A DNA stretch of 64,000 bases from Symbiobacterium terraclitae (GCF_017874315.1 NZ_JAGGLG010000022.1:1-64000), one strand, 5' to 3'. Counted from the stretch's first letter, positions 24,039 through 33,153 are shown. Numbers and translations are program-made. Notes: generated from the sequence alone by a model not told the origin.

Positions 24039-27000
24039 CGGCCGTCACCCCCCTCTTCGCCGGAGGCGGCCAGCACCTGGTGGTAGTCTTCGATCCAGGC
24101 CCGGTGGCCGTCCCGCATCACCAGGAGGGTGGTCTCCACGTGCGGGGTGATGATCTCGCACTTGTCGGTGGGCGCGGCCGCCAGCACCTGCAGGCCCAGG
24201 CGGCGGATGAACTCCAGCGTCTGCTCCGCCCGGTCGGGGTCCATGCGGTTGAAGGCCTCGTCAAAGAGCATCAGGCGCACCGTGTGGGGGTTCTGGCGCG
24301 GGCGGTAAAGCTGCAGGAAGGAGGCGACGATGGCCACGTAGTACGGCGTCTGCGTCTCGCCGCCGGACTTGGCCCGGGCCACCTTGCTGAAAGACGAGGT
24401 CTCGCCGTTCTCGTGATGGATCTTGATGTCGTATTCCAGGTAGGTGCGGTAGTCGGTGTAGCGGCGGATATTCTCCAGTTGCTTCTCCTCGGGCACGTCA
24501 AGGATGAGGCGGAACAGCTCGTTCAGCGTGTCGCCGTACTTCTCCTGGAAGTAGAGGGAGAAGAGGCCGGGCCCCTCCACCGCGAAGTCGTCCATGATCA
24601 TGTCGTAGAAGGCGCGGTGCGTGTGGTCGGGCGTGCACGTGAACTGGTAGCGGTCCTGGCCGAAGGGGATCTCCCTGAGCACCCGGTTCAGGTTGTCGAA
24701 CTCCTGCCTGGCCAGGCGGATGTTCTCCTGGAGCCGGAAGACGAAGTGCTCCTTGAACTCCTGCTCCGCCGCCGCGCGGGCCTCGGCGATCTTCTCCTCG
24801 TACAGGACGAGCTCGCTCTCCGCCAGCTTGCGCAGCTCCCGGTCGTACGCCGCATTGTCGGCGGCGTCGGGGGCGCCGCCGAACTGGTAGCGGTTGTTGT
24901 AGTCCAGGCGCAGCCGGTAGAGCTCCTGACCGAGCCTTTCGGCCTGGGTGAGGAGGCCCTGCCGGTTGTAGGTGTAGTTCTGGACGATGGCCGCGTTGGC
25001 GCGGTTGCGGGTCGCCTCCATGTACCGGGCCGCACCCTGCTCCGCGGCGGCCGGGTGGACGGCCACGAAGCGCTCCAGCTCCTCGTGCCGCTCGCGCCAG
25101 CGCGCCTCCGCCTGGCGCAGGTCGTCGGACACCCGCTGCAGGCGCTCGCGAGCAGCCGTCTCGTCCTGAATTGCTTTCTTCTCCTTGTCCCGGAGCAGCG
25201 CCCGGCTTTCCTCCTTGCTTGCGATCTGCCGCTGGAGCGCGTTCAGCGCCCCCACGTCGATCTGCCGCCGCTCCTCCTCCTTGGCGGCGATGGCTTCCCG
25301 CAGCGCCGGCAGGCGGGTGACCCGCTGCCAGCGCTCGGGGAACGAGGCGGCCATGCGCGAATCCAGCAGCCGGTGGAACTCCGCGCAGACCTTCAGGTCC
25401 CGGTCCACCTGCTCCAGCTGCTGCAGCACCTCGCCCAGCCGCTGCTGCTTCAGCTCGATCTGCCGGGCGATGGCGCGGGAGCCGATGTAGGGCACGGCGT
25501 AGACGTGGAACTCGATCTGCCGGGCGGTGTGGTTCCGGTAGGTCATGCAGGTGGGGGTGATGGCCACCGCGTGCCGCTTCAGCTCCTGCTCGTTCTCACA
25601 CTTCATCACCCGCCCCAGCAGCCGGTCGACGTAGGCCCGGGCGGCCGGGTCTGCCGTCTCCACCTCCTCCGCCAGGGAGCCGGGCAGCCTGGTGGGCCCG
25701 GACCGGAGCAGGGCCTCGCTGTTGACGAGCCCGACGCTCTGGATCTTCCGCTCCACCTTGGTGCGCTCGTAGACCGCCAGGGCGGCGTCGAACGCCTCGG
25801 GCGGTACGAAGAGGTCGAACCGCTGCGTGTTCAGGTAGCCTTCCACGGCGTTCTGCCAGCGCTCGTCGGGAATCTCCAGCAGCTCGCAGAGCACCCGGGC
25901 CTCCAGGCCGTCCAGCTCCTCGGAAATGGCGGCGCGCAGCGCTTCCACCGCCGCGGGGTACTGGCGCCGCTTCTGCCGCAGGGCGGAGAGGGCCTCCTCC
26001 AGCTCCCGCTTCTCCGCCTGCAGCGCGCGCTGCTGGTCCCTCAGGCGGTACTCCCGGAGGGATATCTGGCTCCGCAGCGCATCGAGGGCGGGTTCCAGCC
26101 GGGACAGGTCGGCCGGAGGGGCGGTGAGGTCTCCCCGGATGAGCGGATCGAGCCGGCGGGCGCTGTCGGCCAGCGCCGCCAGCGGGGCCTCGTCCTCCAG
26201 GGCCAGGGCGGCAGACTGGGTTTCTGCGAGCCTCAGGGCCTTCTCCAGGCACGCAGCCACCGCACGGGCATCCCGGGCCAGCGCCTGCCCCTCACGCTGC
26301 AGGTCGGCAGCCTCGCGGCTGAGGTCGGCCAGCGCCCGGTCGATGGCCTGCAGGGCCTGGTAGGCGTCGTCCCGGGCCCGGGCGTCGTAGAGCTCCCGCA
26401 GCTCGGCCTCCAGCCGTTCCAGCGCCGCGGCCGCCTTTTCCTTCTCGGCCCGGGCGGCGGACAGGATCTGCCGCTCGTGCGCCTCCTGCCGCCGCAGCCG
26501 GTCGAGCTCCTCCTGCACCTGCTCACGCTGGGCCCGGAGAATGACGTATTGCTGAATGGTCGCGGTGGCCTCCAGATCGCTCTTCTCCTTGAACCGGGCT
26601 GCGATCTGCTCCAGCCGGGCGATCTTCTCCTTGGTCTGGGCGGCCAGATGGTCATAGTGCCGGTACTGCCGGAAGTTCTCCAGCATGGCGTCGATCTTGA
26701 CCTCGCGCTCGTCAAGCACGTAGTCGTAGACGAACCGCCGGATGTCGGTGATCGGGTGGAAGGCCAGCGCCTTCACCAGCAGGGTGAAGAACCGGTCGTC
26801 CAGGTGGCCTAGCTGCGCCTTCAGCGCCGTGCGGTAGGCCGACGCCGAGGGGAAGACCTCGCCGGCCCTGCGCGCCCGCAAGGAGGCCTTGAAGGCTGCG
26901 GCGCTGAGCGGCCGGTCGCCCTCCAGGAAGAGGCTCTCGTCCAGCGGCCCGTTGATGCGGAAGAACTGCGGCGTGTCCGGCTCGCCCGCGAAGACGTCCA

Positions 27001-27361
27001 CCACGAAGCCGAGCTGGAAGTGGTCGTCGCGCGCGGTGTCGTGGAATTCCAGCGCGACGTAGCTGGTGAAGTCCCCGCCCCTCAGGTAGCCCTCGCCGTC
27101 GCCTCCGTCGGGGTCGTCGCGCCCGGTGCGGCAGCGCAGGTATCCCTTCAGGTCGCGGTTGGTCTCGTCGTGGGCGGAGATGTTGAAGCGGACCCGCCGC
27201 TGGTCGGCGATGAGGGCGAACTGGAGCGCGTCGAGGATGGTGGACTTGCCGGAGCCGTTGTCGCCGGTGAGGAGGGTGGAGCCGTGCAGCCGGATCGTCT
27301 CGTTGACGAAGTAATGCCAGTTAACCAGCTTGATCGCCGTCAGCCACTTCAAGCTCCTCAC
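24035..27361 (-). CDS. jetC: Wadjet SMC-like ATPase JetC
   Basis: 1108 residues. SMC/MukB-like: N-terminal Walker A LLTGDNGSGKST (residues ~30-41), long coiled coils with a central hinge region (~480-640), C-terminal ABC signature AKSGGETQTPYYVAI (about 995) and Walker B VRLMLFDEAFNRMDPDR (about 1030). This is the loop-extruding motor of the complex. GTG 27361 lies within the end of jetB (41-base overlap). The length is typical for JetC. The plus-strand frame over this gene is open for 900 codons but is only the GC-driven antisense shadow. Confidence 0.92.
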   Translation of the reverse strand: MRSLKWLTAIKLVNWHYFVNETIRLHGSTLLTGDNGSGKSTILDALQFALIADQRRVRFNISAHDETNRDLKGYLRCRTGRDDPDGGDGEGYLRGGDFTSYVALEFHDTARDDHFQLGFVVDVFAGEPDTPQFFRINGPLDESLFLEGDRPLSAAAFKASLRARRAGEVFPSASAYRTALKAQLGHLDDRFFTLLVKALAFHPITDIRRFVYDYVLDEREVKIDAMLENFRQYRHYDHLAAQTKEKIARLEQIAARFKEKSDLEATATIQQYVILRAQREQVQEELDRLRRQEAHERQILSAARAEKEKAAAALERLEAELRELYDARARDDAYQALQAIDRALADLSREAADLQREGQALARDARAVAACLEKALRLAETQSAALALEDEAPLAALADSARRLDPLIRGDLTAPPADLSRLEPALDALRSQISLREYRLRDQQRALQAEKRELEEALSALRQKRRQYPAAVEALRAAISEELDGLEARVLCELLEIPDERWQNAVEGYLNTQRFDLFVPPEAFDAALAVYERTKVERKIQSVGLVNSEALLRSGPTRLPGSLAEEVETADPAARAYVDRLLGRVMKCENEQELKRHAVAITPTCMTYRNHTARQIEFHVYAVPYIGSRAIARQIELKQQRLGEVLQQLEQVDRDLKVCAEFHRLLDSRMAASFPERWQRVTRLPALREAIAAKEEERRQIDVGALNALQRQIASKEESRALLRDKEKKAIQDETAARERLQRVSDDLRQAEARWRERHEELERFVAVHPAAAEQGAARYMEATRNRANAAIVQNYTYNRQGLLTQAERLGQELYRLRLDYNNRYQFGGAPDAADNAAYDRELRKLAESELVLYEEKIAEARAAAEQEFKEHFVFRLQENIRLARQEFDNLNRVLREIPFGQDRYQFTCTPDHTHRAFYDMIMDDFAVEGPGLFSLYFQEKYGDTLNELFRLILDVPEEKQLENIRRYTDYRTYLEYDIKIHHENGETSSFSKVARAKSGGETQTPYYVAIVASFLQLYRPRQNPHTVRLMLFDEAFNRMDPDRAEQTLEFIRRLGLQVLAAAPTDKCEIITPHVETTLLVMRDGHRAWIEDYHQVLAASGEEGGDGR

Positions 27362-27947
27362 CTCCTCCGCCGTAGGCCTCCAGCCGGTCCTGGATCTCCT
27401 GCAGCCCCTCCGCCCGCACGGCGAAGAGGATGGAGGGGAAGAGCTTGAACCGGCAGGCCGGGTCTGTGATGTCCTCGTCGATCAGCTCGACCAGCGAGTA
27501 CCGCCGGAAGAGGGCGAATGCATCGCGCAGGTGCTTTTTCTCGATGACGCCCCGCTCGCGGATGCGGAGGGTCAGGGCCTTGTCGTGCAGGTCCTGCACC
27601 CGGCAGACCACCTCGTCGGTGATGGTGAGCTGCTTGCGCCGCTCCTCGTAGAGCAGCCTGAGGAGCAGGAGGAGGACCGACTCCATCATCCGCAGGGAGA
27701 GCCGGCTGCCGCCCTGCCGGTTGATGGCCTGCACCACGCCGTAGGTGCGGTCCACCACCAGGCTCCAGCCCATGAGGCCCAGGTAGCCGGCGATCACCGG
27801 CTCGTTGCGCTCCACGAAGTAGAAGTCGCGCCGGCTGGCCTCCTGGCCCTTCACCAGGAACGTGGTGGTGAGCAGGCGGTTGACGATGCGGGCGAACTCC
27901 TCCCGCTCACGCTGACTGAGCAGTTGGTATTGCTGGACCCAATCCAT
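27321..27947 (-). CDS. jetB: Wadjet subunit JetB (DUF4194, MukE-like)
   Basis: 208 residues. DUF4194 protein analogous to MukE/kite subunits that bind the kleisin JetA. Visible features: N-terminal helices (YQLLSQREREEFARIVNRLL), the FYFVERNEPVIAGYLGLMGW strand region and winged-helix stretch KKHLRDAFALFRRYSLVELID. ATG 27947 follows TAGGGAGC, ten bases after the jetA stop. Function: accessory subunit of the SMC-like plasmid-sensing complex. Confidence 0.88.
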   Translation of the reverse strand: MDWVQQYQLLSQREREEFARIVNRLLTTTFLVKGQEASRRDFYFVERNEPVIAGYLGLMGWSLVVDRTYGVVQAINRQGGSRLSLRMMESVLLLLLRLLYEERRKQLTITDEVVCRVQDLHDKALTLRIRERGVIEKKHLRDAFALFRRYSLVELIDEDITDPACRFKLFPSILFAVRAEGLQEIQDRLEAYGGGGEELEVADGDQAG

Positions 27948-27957
27948 CGGGCGCTCC

Positions 27958-29352
27958 CTACTTTCGCCGTATCTTGATGTTCCTGAACGAGAAGCGGCCT
28001 CCGCCGCCCGTGATCCGTTCGCCGGTGAGGTCCACGCGGTAGCCGACCCGACGGCTGCGTCCGTAGGCCGCGATGTAGATGAGCCTTACGAAGTCGTCCA
28101 CCGTCTCCACCCCGAGGTCGGCTGCCCGCATCTCCCGCCGGTCGCCCAGCCGCGCCTGCACGTACTCGTCGATCCGGCGGTAGGTGATCGCCGCGGACAG
28201 GCGCTGGCGTGCCCGCTTTCGGGCCGCCTCCCGCTCTGCCGCGTCCAGGGCGGGCGCAACCAGCGGCTGCGGTTTGTGGGTGCGCCGCTGGGTCCGGGGG
28301 GTGAAGAGGGAGGTCGCCTCCAGGGTCTGGACCGCGCCGAGTGCGAAGAGGCCGTCCAGGCCGCAGGGATCGTCGGCGGCGACGGTCCCGGCGTTGAGCT
28401 GCGCACCCAGGTGCTGCAGCAGGTTTACCAGCCGGCCCTCGGTGTCCTCGCCCTCGCTGAGCAGGTAGCGCACGTACTCGAACGAGGCCTTGGCGTACTG
28501 GGCGTTTCGCCGGTCGATCTCGTCCAGGAGGTCGTCCATCTGCTCGTAGCTGTTGCGGATGAAGGCGAGCTGCGCCCGAATGGCCTCCTCCGCCGCCTCC
28601 TGGCTGGGCTGCCGCCCCCGTCGCACCTCCTCGGCTGCGGCGCGCGCGACCCAGCCCGGTTCCGCCGTCCAGGCGTCGATGCGCGCCAGGATGCGCGGCC
28701 GGAACCGGGAGACGTTGTCGGTGGTCTTGAGCCGGTGATAGGCCCGGTCCAGCACCTCCAGCTTGTAGTCGCCGAAGTGCATCGCCAGGATCTCCCGGGG
28801 CGTCTTCTGCTGAAGTAGCTGCTCGGTATAGCGCTTGATGTTCTGGTGCAGCGACTTCAGGTCGCGCACCAGCAGGGTGGTCTGTTCGTACGCCTTGCCG
28901 ATGGCGAGGCCGGGGTTCTGCTCCGCCTCGTCGGCGGTGAGCGCCACATAGGTGGCCAGCACGTAGCCGGAGTACTCGGTGCGCTCGCCCCGCCGGAGCC
29001 TGTCCAGCGTGTCGAGGATGGCGATGGCGTAGTCGGCCAGGTTGACGTATTGCTGGTAGTCGGTGCGCTGCTCGATCTCCAGCCAGCCGGTTTCCTGTAG
29101 CCGCCTGAGGATGGCGCCCGCCCGGTCCCGGGGGCTGAGTGCCGCCCCGTCCTCCGCCTCCAGGTCCGCCTCGGTGATGGCTTCTGCTTCCAGGTAGGCT
29201 GCGGTGGCGTCGATGATCGCCTCGCGCGGGGTGCCGTACAGCTCCTGCTTGTGGAGGTCGTAGATGAGGAAGAGGACGTGCGCGTAAACCGCCCGGGCGG
29301 GTGAGGCCAGCACGCTGAAGAGCCGCTCGGGCAGCACGGCGAAGAGTTCCAT
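27958..29352 (-). CDS. jetA: Wadjet kleisin JetA (type II-like, DUF5716)
   Basis: 464 residues. First gene of the operon; the kleisin-like subunit that bridges the SMC heads. N-terminus FAVLPERLFSVLASPARAVYAHVLFLIYDLHK and the central YSGYVLATYVAL...LVRDLKSLHQNIKRYTEQLL match the DUF5716 JetA family as I recall it, which would make this Wadjet type II; the subtype call is moderate. ATG 29352 is preferred over GTG 29358 because GGGAGGG is then spaced five bases away. That ribosome-binding site lies in a perfect inverted repeat (see 29357-29387). Confidence 0.88.
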   Translation of the reverse strand: MELFAVLPERLFSVLASPARAVYAHVLFLIYDLHKQELYGTPREAIIDATAAYLEAEAITEADLEAEDGAALSPRDRAGAILRRLQETGWLEIEQRTDYQQYVNLADYAIAILDTLDRLRRGERTEYSGYVLATYVALTADEAEQNPGLAIGKAYEQTTLLVRDLKSLHQNIKRYTEQLLQQKTPREILAMHFGDYKLEVLDRAYHRLKTTDNVSRFRPRILARIDAWTAEPGWVARAAAEEVRRGRQPSQEAAEEAIRAQLAFIRNSYEQMDDLLDEIDRRNAQYAKASFEYVRYLLSEGEDTEGRLVNLLQHLGAQLNAGTVAADDPCGLDGLFALGAVQTLEATSLFTPRTQRRTHKPQPLVAPALDAAEREAARKRARQRLSAAITYRRIDEYVQARLGDRREMRAADLGVETVDDFVRLIYIAAYGRSRRVGYRVDLTGERITGGGGRFSFRNIKIRRK

Positions 29353-29356
29353 GAGC

Positions 29357-29387
29357 ACCCTCCCGTCACGCAGGTGTTAGGGAGGGT
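29357..29387 (-). promoter_or_regulatory. RBS-occluding inverted repeat ahead of jetA
   Basis: On the minus strand ACCCTCCC (29387-29380) and GGGAGGGT (29364-29357) form a perfect 8-bp stem with a 15-base loop; the second arm is the jetA Shine-Dalgarno. The folded leader would hide the site. It resembles the arrangement before the SNF2 gene at 6711-6741. Regulation is inferred, not shown. Confidence 0.45.
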
Positions 29388-29574
29388 TTCGAGGGGAAGG
29401 GGGGTGAGTCCTGTTCGCAGGTTCGCCTTTCCCGATTGCTGGCCGGGAGCGCTGCGCCTGGCAAGGCCGGCCCTGACTGAACATGCTGCCTGGCACACTT
29501 GTTCATTGCCAGAAGGTCAGTCCGCACATGCGTTGAAGTGTTAGCAAGAGACACACACCAGGGGGTTCCAGCGC

Positions 29575-30786
29575 ATGAGTACGAAGCTACGCAACGCGAC
29601 CCACGGAAAGGTGCGCTCCCTGGCCTCCGCCCGGACGGACCATCTGGCGTGGACGCTGCGGGACAGGCTGAGGGAGCGCCTCCAGGGCGAGCAGGCGGCC
29701 GCGACCGTGGACTGGGGTCTGGCCCGCTTCTTCCCCGAGGAGATCTTCGAGGAACTGGAGCCCGAGACGTGCACGCTGGCGGCGGACTGGCTGGCCTTCG
29801 AGTTCCTCGCCCTTTACGGTGGCTCCCTGGCTCAGGAGATGGCCGAGGACGACCCGACGCTCACCGCGGACGAGCGGGCGGTCCTGCTCGCCTGGGCGGA
29901 GGGGGCCGTCCCGGGCTTCTTCCGCGTGATGGAGGCCTCCGAGCGGGAGGCCACGCTGAGCCGGATTCCCGATGAGGTGCCCTTTGTCGCCCGGACCCTC
30001 GGTGCAACAGTGGCGCCGGGCAACGTGGTGATGACCTGGCTGCTGCCGACCGGGCCGGCGCTCCACTTCGGCCTTCACACGGCGCTGCTGGATGAGCGGC
30101 TGACGGATGGGCTCCGCCACGTCCTCGACGTGGAGATGGCGCTGCTCCGGCGGCAGCGCCCCCGCGCTTCTTGGGATGACCTCTATCGCGGCCTGTGGCC
30201 GCGGATCATCTGGTACCTGTTCCTCCTGGGCAACGGGGCGGACGTGACCTGTATCAAGGCGCCGCCCGGCCCGTCCGCGCGCTGGGACGGCCTCCCCGTC
30301 GAGGGCGCGCCGGACTGGTGGCGGGAGGTGGCCACAGCGGTGCGGCTCCACGTGGACGCGGTCGCCCGCATCTCCGAGAACCCGCCCTACGGGGCGGAGC
30401 GCCTCTGGTGGGACGCCGCCCTGGCCCTGAACCCGCGCCGGTCCCGCCCCGACGGATGGGTGGCCGGGGTGCTCTACGTCTTCCGCCGCTACATCCTGGG
30501 CGACAGCCTTGTCACGCAGGCCGAGGTGGCAGGTGAGTGCGGCGTCTCCGTCGCCACCGTGGGCAGCCGCGCCCGCCAGATCGTGAAAGCGTTGGGCGCG
30601 GCGGAGTACGACCTCCGCTACGTGGACCTCCTCGCCCCGGAAGTGCGAATCCTGTGGGAACTGCACTGCCTCGGCTCGATCGGTTCCCTCGTGTACGGCG
30701 GCAGCGACCTGTCCAGCGTCCCCCCCGAGACCCGGCTGGCGCTCCACAGCATGCTGCGCGAGATGTCCCGGCGCCTCCGGGACTAG
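29575..30786 (+). CDS. Hypothetical protein with C-terminal helix-turn-helix
   Basis: 403 residues, divergent from the Wadjet operon and separated from it by ~220 bases that must hold both promoters. ATG 29575 follows GGGGG at ~29560. The first ~300 residues are mixed helix/strand (LAADWLAFEFLALYGGSLAQEMAED at ~63; LDVEMALLRRQRPRASW at ~183) and not recognised. Near 310-345 the sequence VTQAEVAGECGVSVATVGSRARQIVKAL is a clear helix-turn-helix of the 'Q.EVA...GVS..TV..R...I' type seen in TFIIB/sigma-like regulators. It may be a regulator, but most of its length is outside the HTH. The stop overlaps the convergent luxC-like gene by three bases. Confidence 0.65.
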   Translation: MSTKLRNATHGKVRSLASARTDHLAWTLRDRLRERLQGEQAAATVDWGLARFFPEEIFEELEPETCTLAADWLAFEFLALYGGSLAQEMAEDDPTLTADERAVLLAWAEGAVPGFFRVMEASEREATLSRIPDEVPFVARTLGATVAPGNVVMTWLLPTGPALHFGLHTALLDERLTDGLRHVLDVEMALLRRQRPRASWDDLYRGLWPRIIWYLFLLGNGADVTCIKAPPGPSARWDGLPVEGAPDWWREVATAVRLHVDAVARISENPPYGAERLWWDAALALNPRRSRPDGWVAGVLYVFRRYILGDSLVTQAEVAGECGVSVATVGSRARQIVKALGAAEYDLRYVDLLAPEVRILWELHCLGSIGSLVYGGSDLSSVPPETRLALHSMLREMSRRLRD

Positions 30787-32027
30787 GGCTCAATGTCCAC
30801 CCACCGCACCAGGTCGCCGGCGGTGGGGCGGCCGTCGTGCCGCCACAGCGGGTGCGGTTCCTGGACCCGCCCCACCGGCGCCACGCGGCTCACGCCGAGC
30901 CGCCCCAGCGCCCCGGCCAGGGCGAGGCGGTCGGCGTCGGGGCCGGCGAAGGCCACCGTCTGCAACAGCGGGGCGTGGGGGGCGGCCAGTGCCACCACCT
31001 CGTCCAGCCGGTCCACGGCGTACGTGTAGAGGAACCGGCCCAGGGGGCTGGGCCGGAAGTCCGGCTGCTCATGGTGGACGACCGCCCAGGACAGGTCGCC
31101 CGGGCTCAGGAAGCAGGCGTCGGCCGTGAACTCGGCCTCGTCGCGGGCGCCGCGCAGGGCGGCGGCCTCCTCCAGCGTGAGGCGCCCCCGCGGCATGCGC
31201 TCCTGCAGATCCGCCAGGGCATCGGCCACCGCCCGGGCGAACGCCGCCGGCGAGAGCGGTCCGCCCCGCTCCACGAACGCGATGTGCGGCGAGACGCAGC
31301 CCTGCTGGTCGTACATCGCCACGTCCAGGGCCAGGCGGGAGGCCGTCTCCGCCGTGGCCGCCGGGGCGGCGATGCAGGCGAACGAGAGCCGGTGCCCGTG
31401 GCCGACGAACCGGACCCCGTCAGGCACCAGGCGCCGGATGGCGGCGATGGACGGGTCCGACCCATAGGCGAGCACGGCCCCTGCCCTCCGGTAGGGGCCT
31501 GCTTCGTCGTGCGCCCAGCGGGCGACGTGGAGGCACTCCCCGAGGCTGGGGTCGACCTCCGCGACCGAGCGGGCGAACAGGGGGGGGAAGTCGGGCTCCC
31601 CGGCGGCCGGCCGCACGAGGCAGGCGGACTTGAGCGCCAGCCCAAGCGCGATGTCGAAGGCGGGGATGCCCGGCACGTTGCCCGAGAAGACGCAGACCAG
31701 CAGGCCGGGGCCGAAGGCCATCGAGCGGACGCCGCCCGGCCGCTCGACGAACCGGTCGAGGGCGCAGCGGCTGCCCAGGTCGGCGTCCAGCAGCTCCGGC
31801 AGCCCCCGGGCCCGCCGGATCATCTGGTCCAGCCCCTCCGCGACCATCGCCGGGGCGAGGCCCGTCCCCGCCGCGATGCGCGCCTCCGCCTCGCGGCGGA
31901 CCGGGTCCGACCGGTCCAGCCAGCGGCGGCAGACCCGGTCCAGGGCGGCGAGGATCGCATCCACCGGCCGCTGCGCCAGGGCCCGCTGGGCGGCGGCCAG
32001 CCTCTCGTACACCGCCTCCGTCGTCAC
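30783..32027 (-). CDS. LuxC-like acyl-CoA/acyl-protein reductase
   Basis: 414 residues. LuxC-family reductases use NADPH to convert a thioester-bound acyl group to an aldehyde. The aldehyde-dehydrogenase-like fold shows VCVFSGNVPGIPAFDIALGLALKSACLVRPA (residues ~111-141, binding loop), AYGSDPSIAAIRR and the catalytic cysteine at ~244 in YDQQGCVSPH. The GTG start overlaps the stop of the LuxE-like gene (GTGA). The pair luxE-luxC without luciferase genes (luxAB) implies an aldehyde-forming step for something other than light. Convergent with, and overlapping, the HTH gene at the 3' end. Confidence 0.8.
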   Translation of the reverse strand: MTTEAVYERLAAAQRALAQRPVDAILAALDRVCRRWLDRSDPVRREAEARIAAGTGLAPAMVAEGLDQMIRRARGLPELLDADLGSRCALDRFVERPGGVRSMAFGPGLLVCVFSGNVPGIPAFDIALGLALKSACLVRPAAGEPDFPPLFARSVAEVDPSLGECLHVARWAHDEAGPYRRAGAVLAYGSDPSIAAIRRLVPDGVRFVGHGHRLSFACIAAPAATAETASRLALDVAMYDQQGCVSPHIAFVERGGPLSPAAFARAVADALADLQERMPRGRLTLEEAAALRGARDEAEFTADACFLSPGDLSWAVVHHEQPDFRPSPLGRFLYTYAVDRLDEVVALAAPHAPLLQTVAFAGPDADRLALAGALGRLGVSRVAPVGRVQEPHPLWRHDGRPTAGDLVRWVDIEP

Positions 32028-33106
32028 GCCCCGTCCCCTCCGGAAGACTGCTGGTTGGCCCGCAGGAACTCGTCCATCGCGATGGAGCAGCCCCGGGCCT
32101 CCGCCCCCGGCGCCCGGCCGAGGATCTCGAATCCGTCGGGGTACTGTACGCCAATGTCCTGGGTCAGCAGGAAGGCGCAGGAGTAGAGGTTGGCCAGGTC
32201 GGTCACGGCCACCATGCCCGGCTGGCCGGGCGGCACCTCCGCGAGGGCCTCGGGGTCGAGCATGCGGATTCGGACCCACTCGGGAACCGCCTTGCGGGGC
32301 GAGCCGCTCACCAGGGTCTGGTCGTAGCCGTTGGAGGACATCTCGCACATGCCGTACTGGTTGATGCAGATCACGTCGGGGCCCAGCGCCTGCCGGATGA
32401 GGCGGTAGAGTTCGTCGCGGGAGACCTCCCGCGACTTCCCCTTGAACCCGCCGGTCTCCATCACCCGGGAGCCGGGGGGCAGCTGGACGCGCAGGCCGCT
32501 GTCCACCAGGTGGACGAAGGCGAAGGCGGTCCCCAGCAGGGCGACGGGGCCCTCCGCCTGCCGCAGGGCGGCTTCCAGCGCCGACAGGCGCAGCCCGTGG
32601 CTGTCGATGTACCAGTCGAACTCTGCCGCAAACGCTTCGGCCTGCTGCGACAGGTACCAGGAGAGGGAGGAGCGGGGGTTCTCCGCGGGCGACTGGGCCA
32701 GCATCAGCATGGGCATGCGGGCGCCGTCGGGCAGGTCGGGCAGGACGAAGCGCCGGAAGACGGGGCGGGAGCACGCCCGGTAGAGGTCCAGGCGCTCGAA
32801 GTAGTGCCGGCCCCGCCGCTCGGCCCCCTGGGTGGTGCCGCTGGTCTCGAAGTAATGCGCCGGCTCGCCCTCGCCGCTGTAGATGCGGGCGTGCTTGAAA
32901 GCGGTGACGGGCAGGTGGGGGATCTCCCGCCAGTCCGTCACGGTCTCCGGCGTCTTTCCCCGGGCGTCGCAGTAGCGCCGGTACGGGGCGCACCGCTCGT
33001 ACTGCCGGGTGAAGAGGGTGAGCGCGAGCTCGCTGAAGGCGAACGGGGCGCCGCTGAAGATGGATAGCAGTTGGGCAGCCAGAGGGTCGGACCAGGTCGC
33101 AGTCAT
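32024..33106 (-). CDS. LuxE-like acyl-protein synthetase
   Basis: 360 residues. LuxE enzymes activate fatty acids with ATP and pass the acyl group to a cysteine before reduction by LuxC. Recognisable features are the ATP-loop-like HYFETSGTTQGAERRG (about 88-103), VALLGTAFAFVHLVD, VMETGGFKGKSREV and ICINQYGMCEMSSNGYD (about 245-261), all typical of the LuxE/phenylacetate-CoA-ligase-like adenylating family. ATG 33106 is chosen because AAGGGG lies nine bases upstream. A strong hairpin ~50 bases upstream (33154-33176) may be an attenuator. Operon with the reductase; acyl substrate unknown. Confidence 0.82.
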   Translation of the reverse strand: MTATWSDPLAAQLLSIFSGAPFAFSELALTLFTRQYERCAPYRRYCDARGKTPETVTDWREIPHLPVTAFKHARIYSGEGEPAHYFETSGTTQGAERRGRHYFERLDLYRACSRPVFRRFVLPDLPDGARMPMLMLAQSPAENPRSSLSWYLSQQAEAFAAEFDWYIDSHGLRLSALEAALRQAEGPVALLGTAFAFVHLVDSGLRVQLPPGSRVMETGGFKGKSREVSRDELYRLIRQALGPDVICINQYGMCEMSSNGYDQTLVSGSPRKAVPEWVRIRMLDPEALAEVPPGQPGMVAVTDLANLYSCAFLLTQDIGVQYPDGFEILGRAPGAEARGCSIAMDEFLRANQQSSGGDGA

Positions 33107-33153
33107 GGCATGCACCCCTTCACAGTCTTTCCCGGAAGGCTCGCAAACAGGGA

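Noticed and set aside
24080-26812. 900-codon open frame on the plus strand over jetC
   Set aside because: It is the antisense of a strongly conserved SMC-like gene, and its composition (Val/Leu/Gln/Gly/Arg runs, no motifs) is the usual GC-driven shadow.
30783-32993. Single 736-codon minus-strand protein covering luxC and part of luxE
   Set aside because: The first ~320 codons are an alternate frame of the LuxE-like gene; the real LuxC-like start is the GTG overlapping the luxE stop at 32027.
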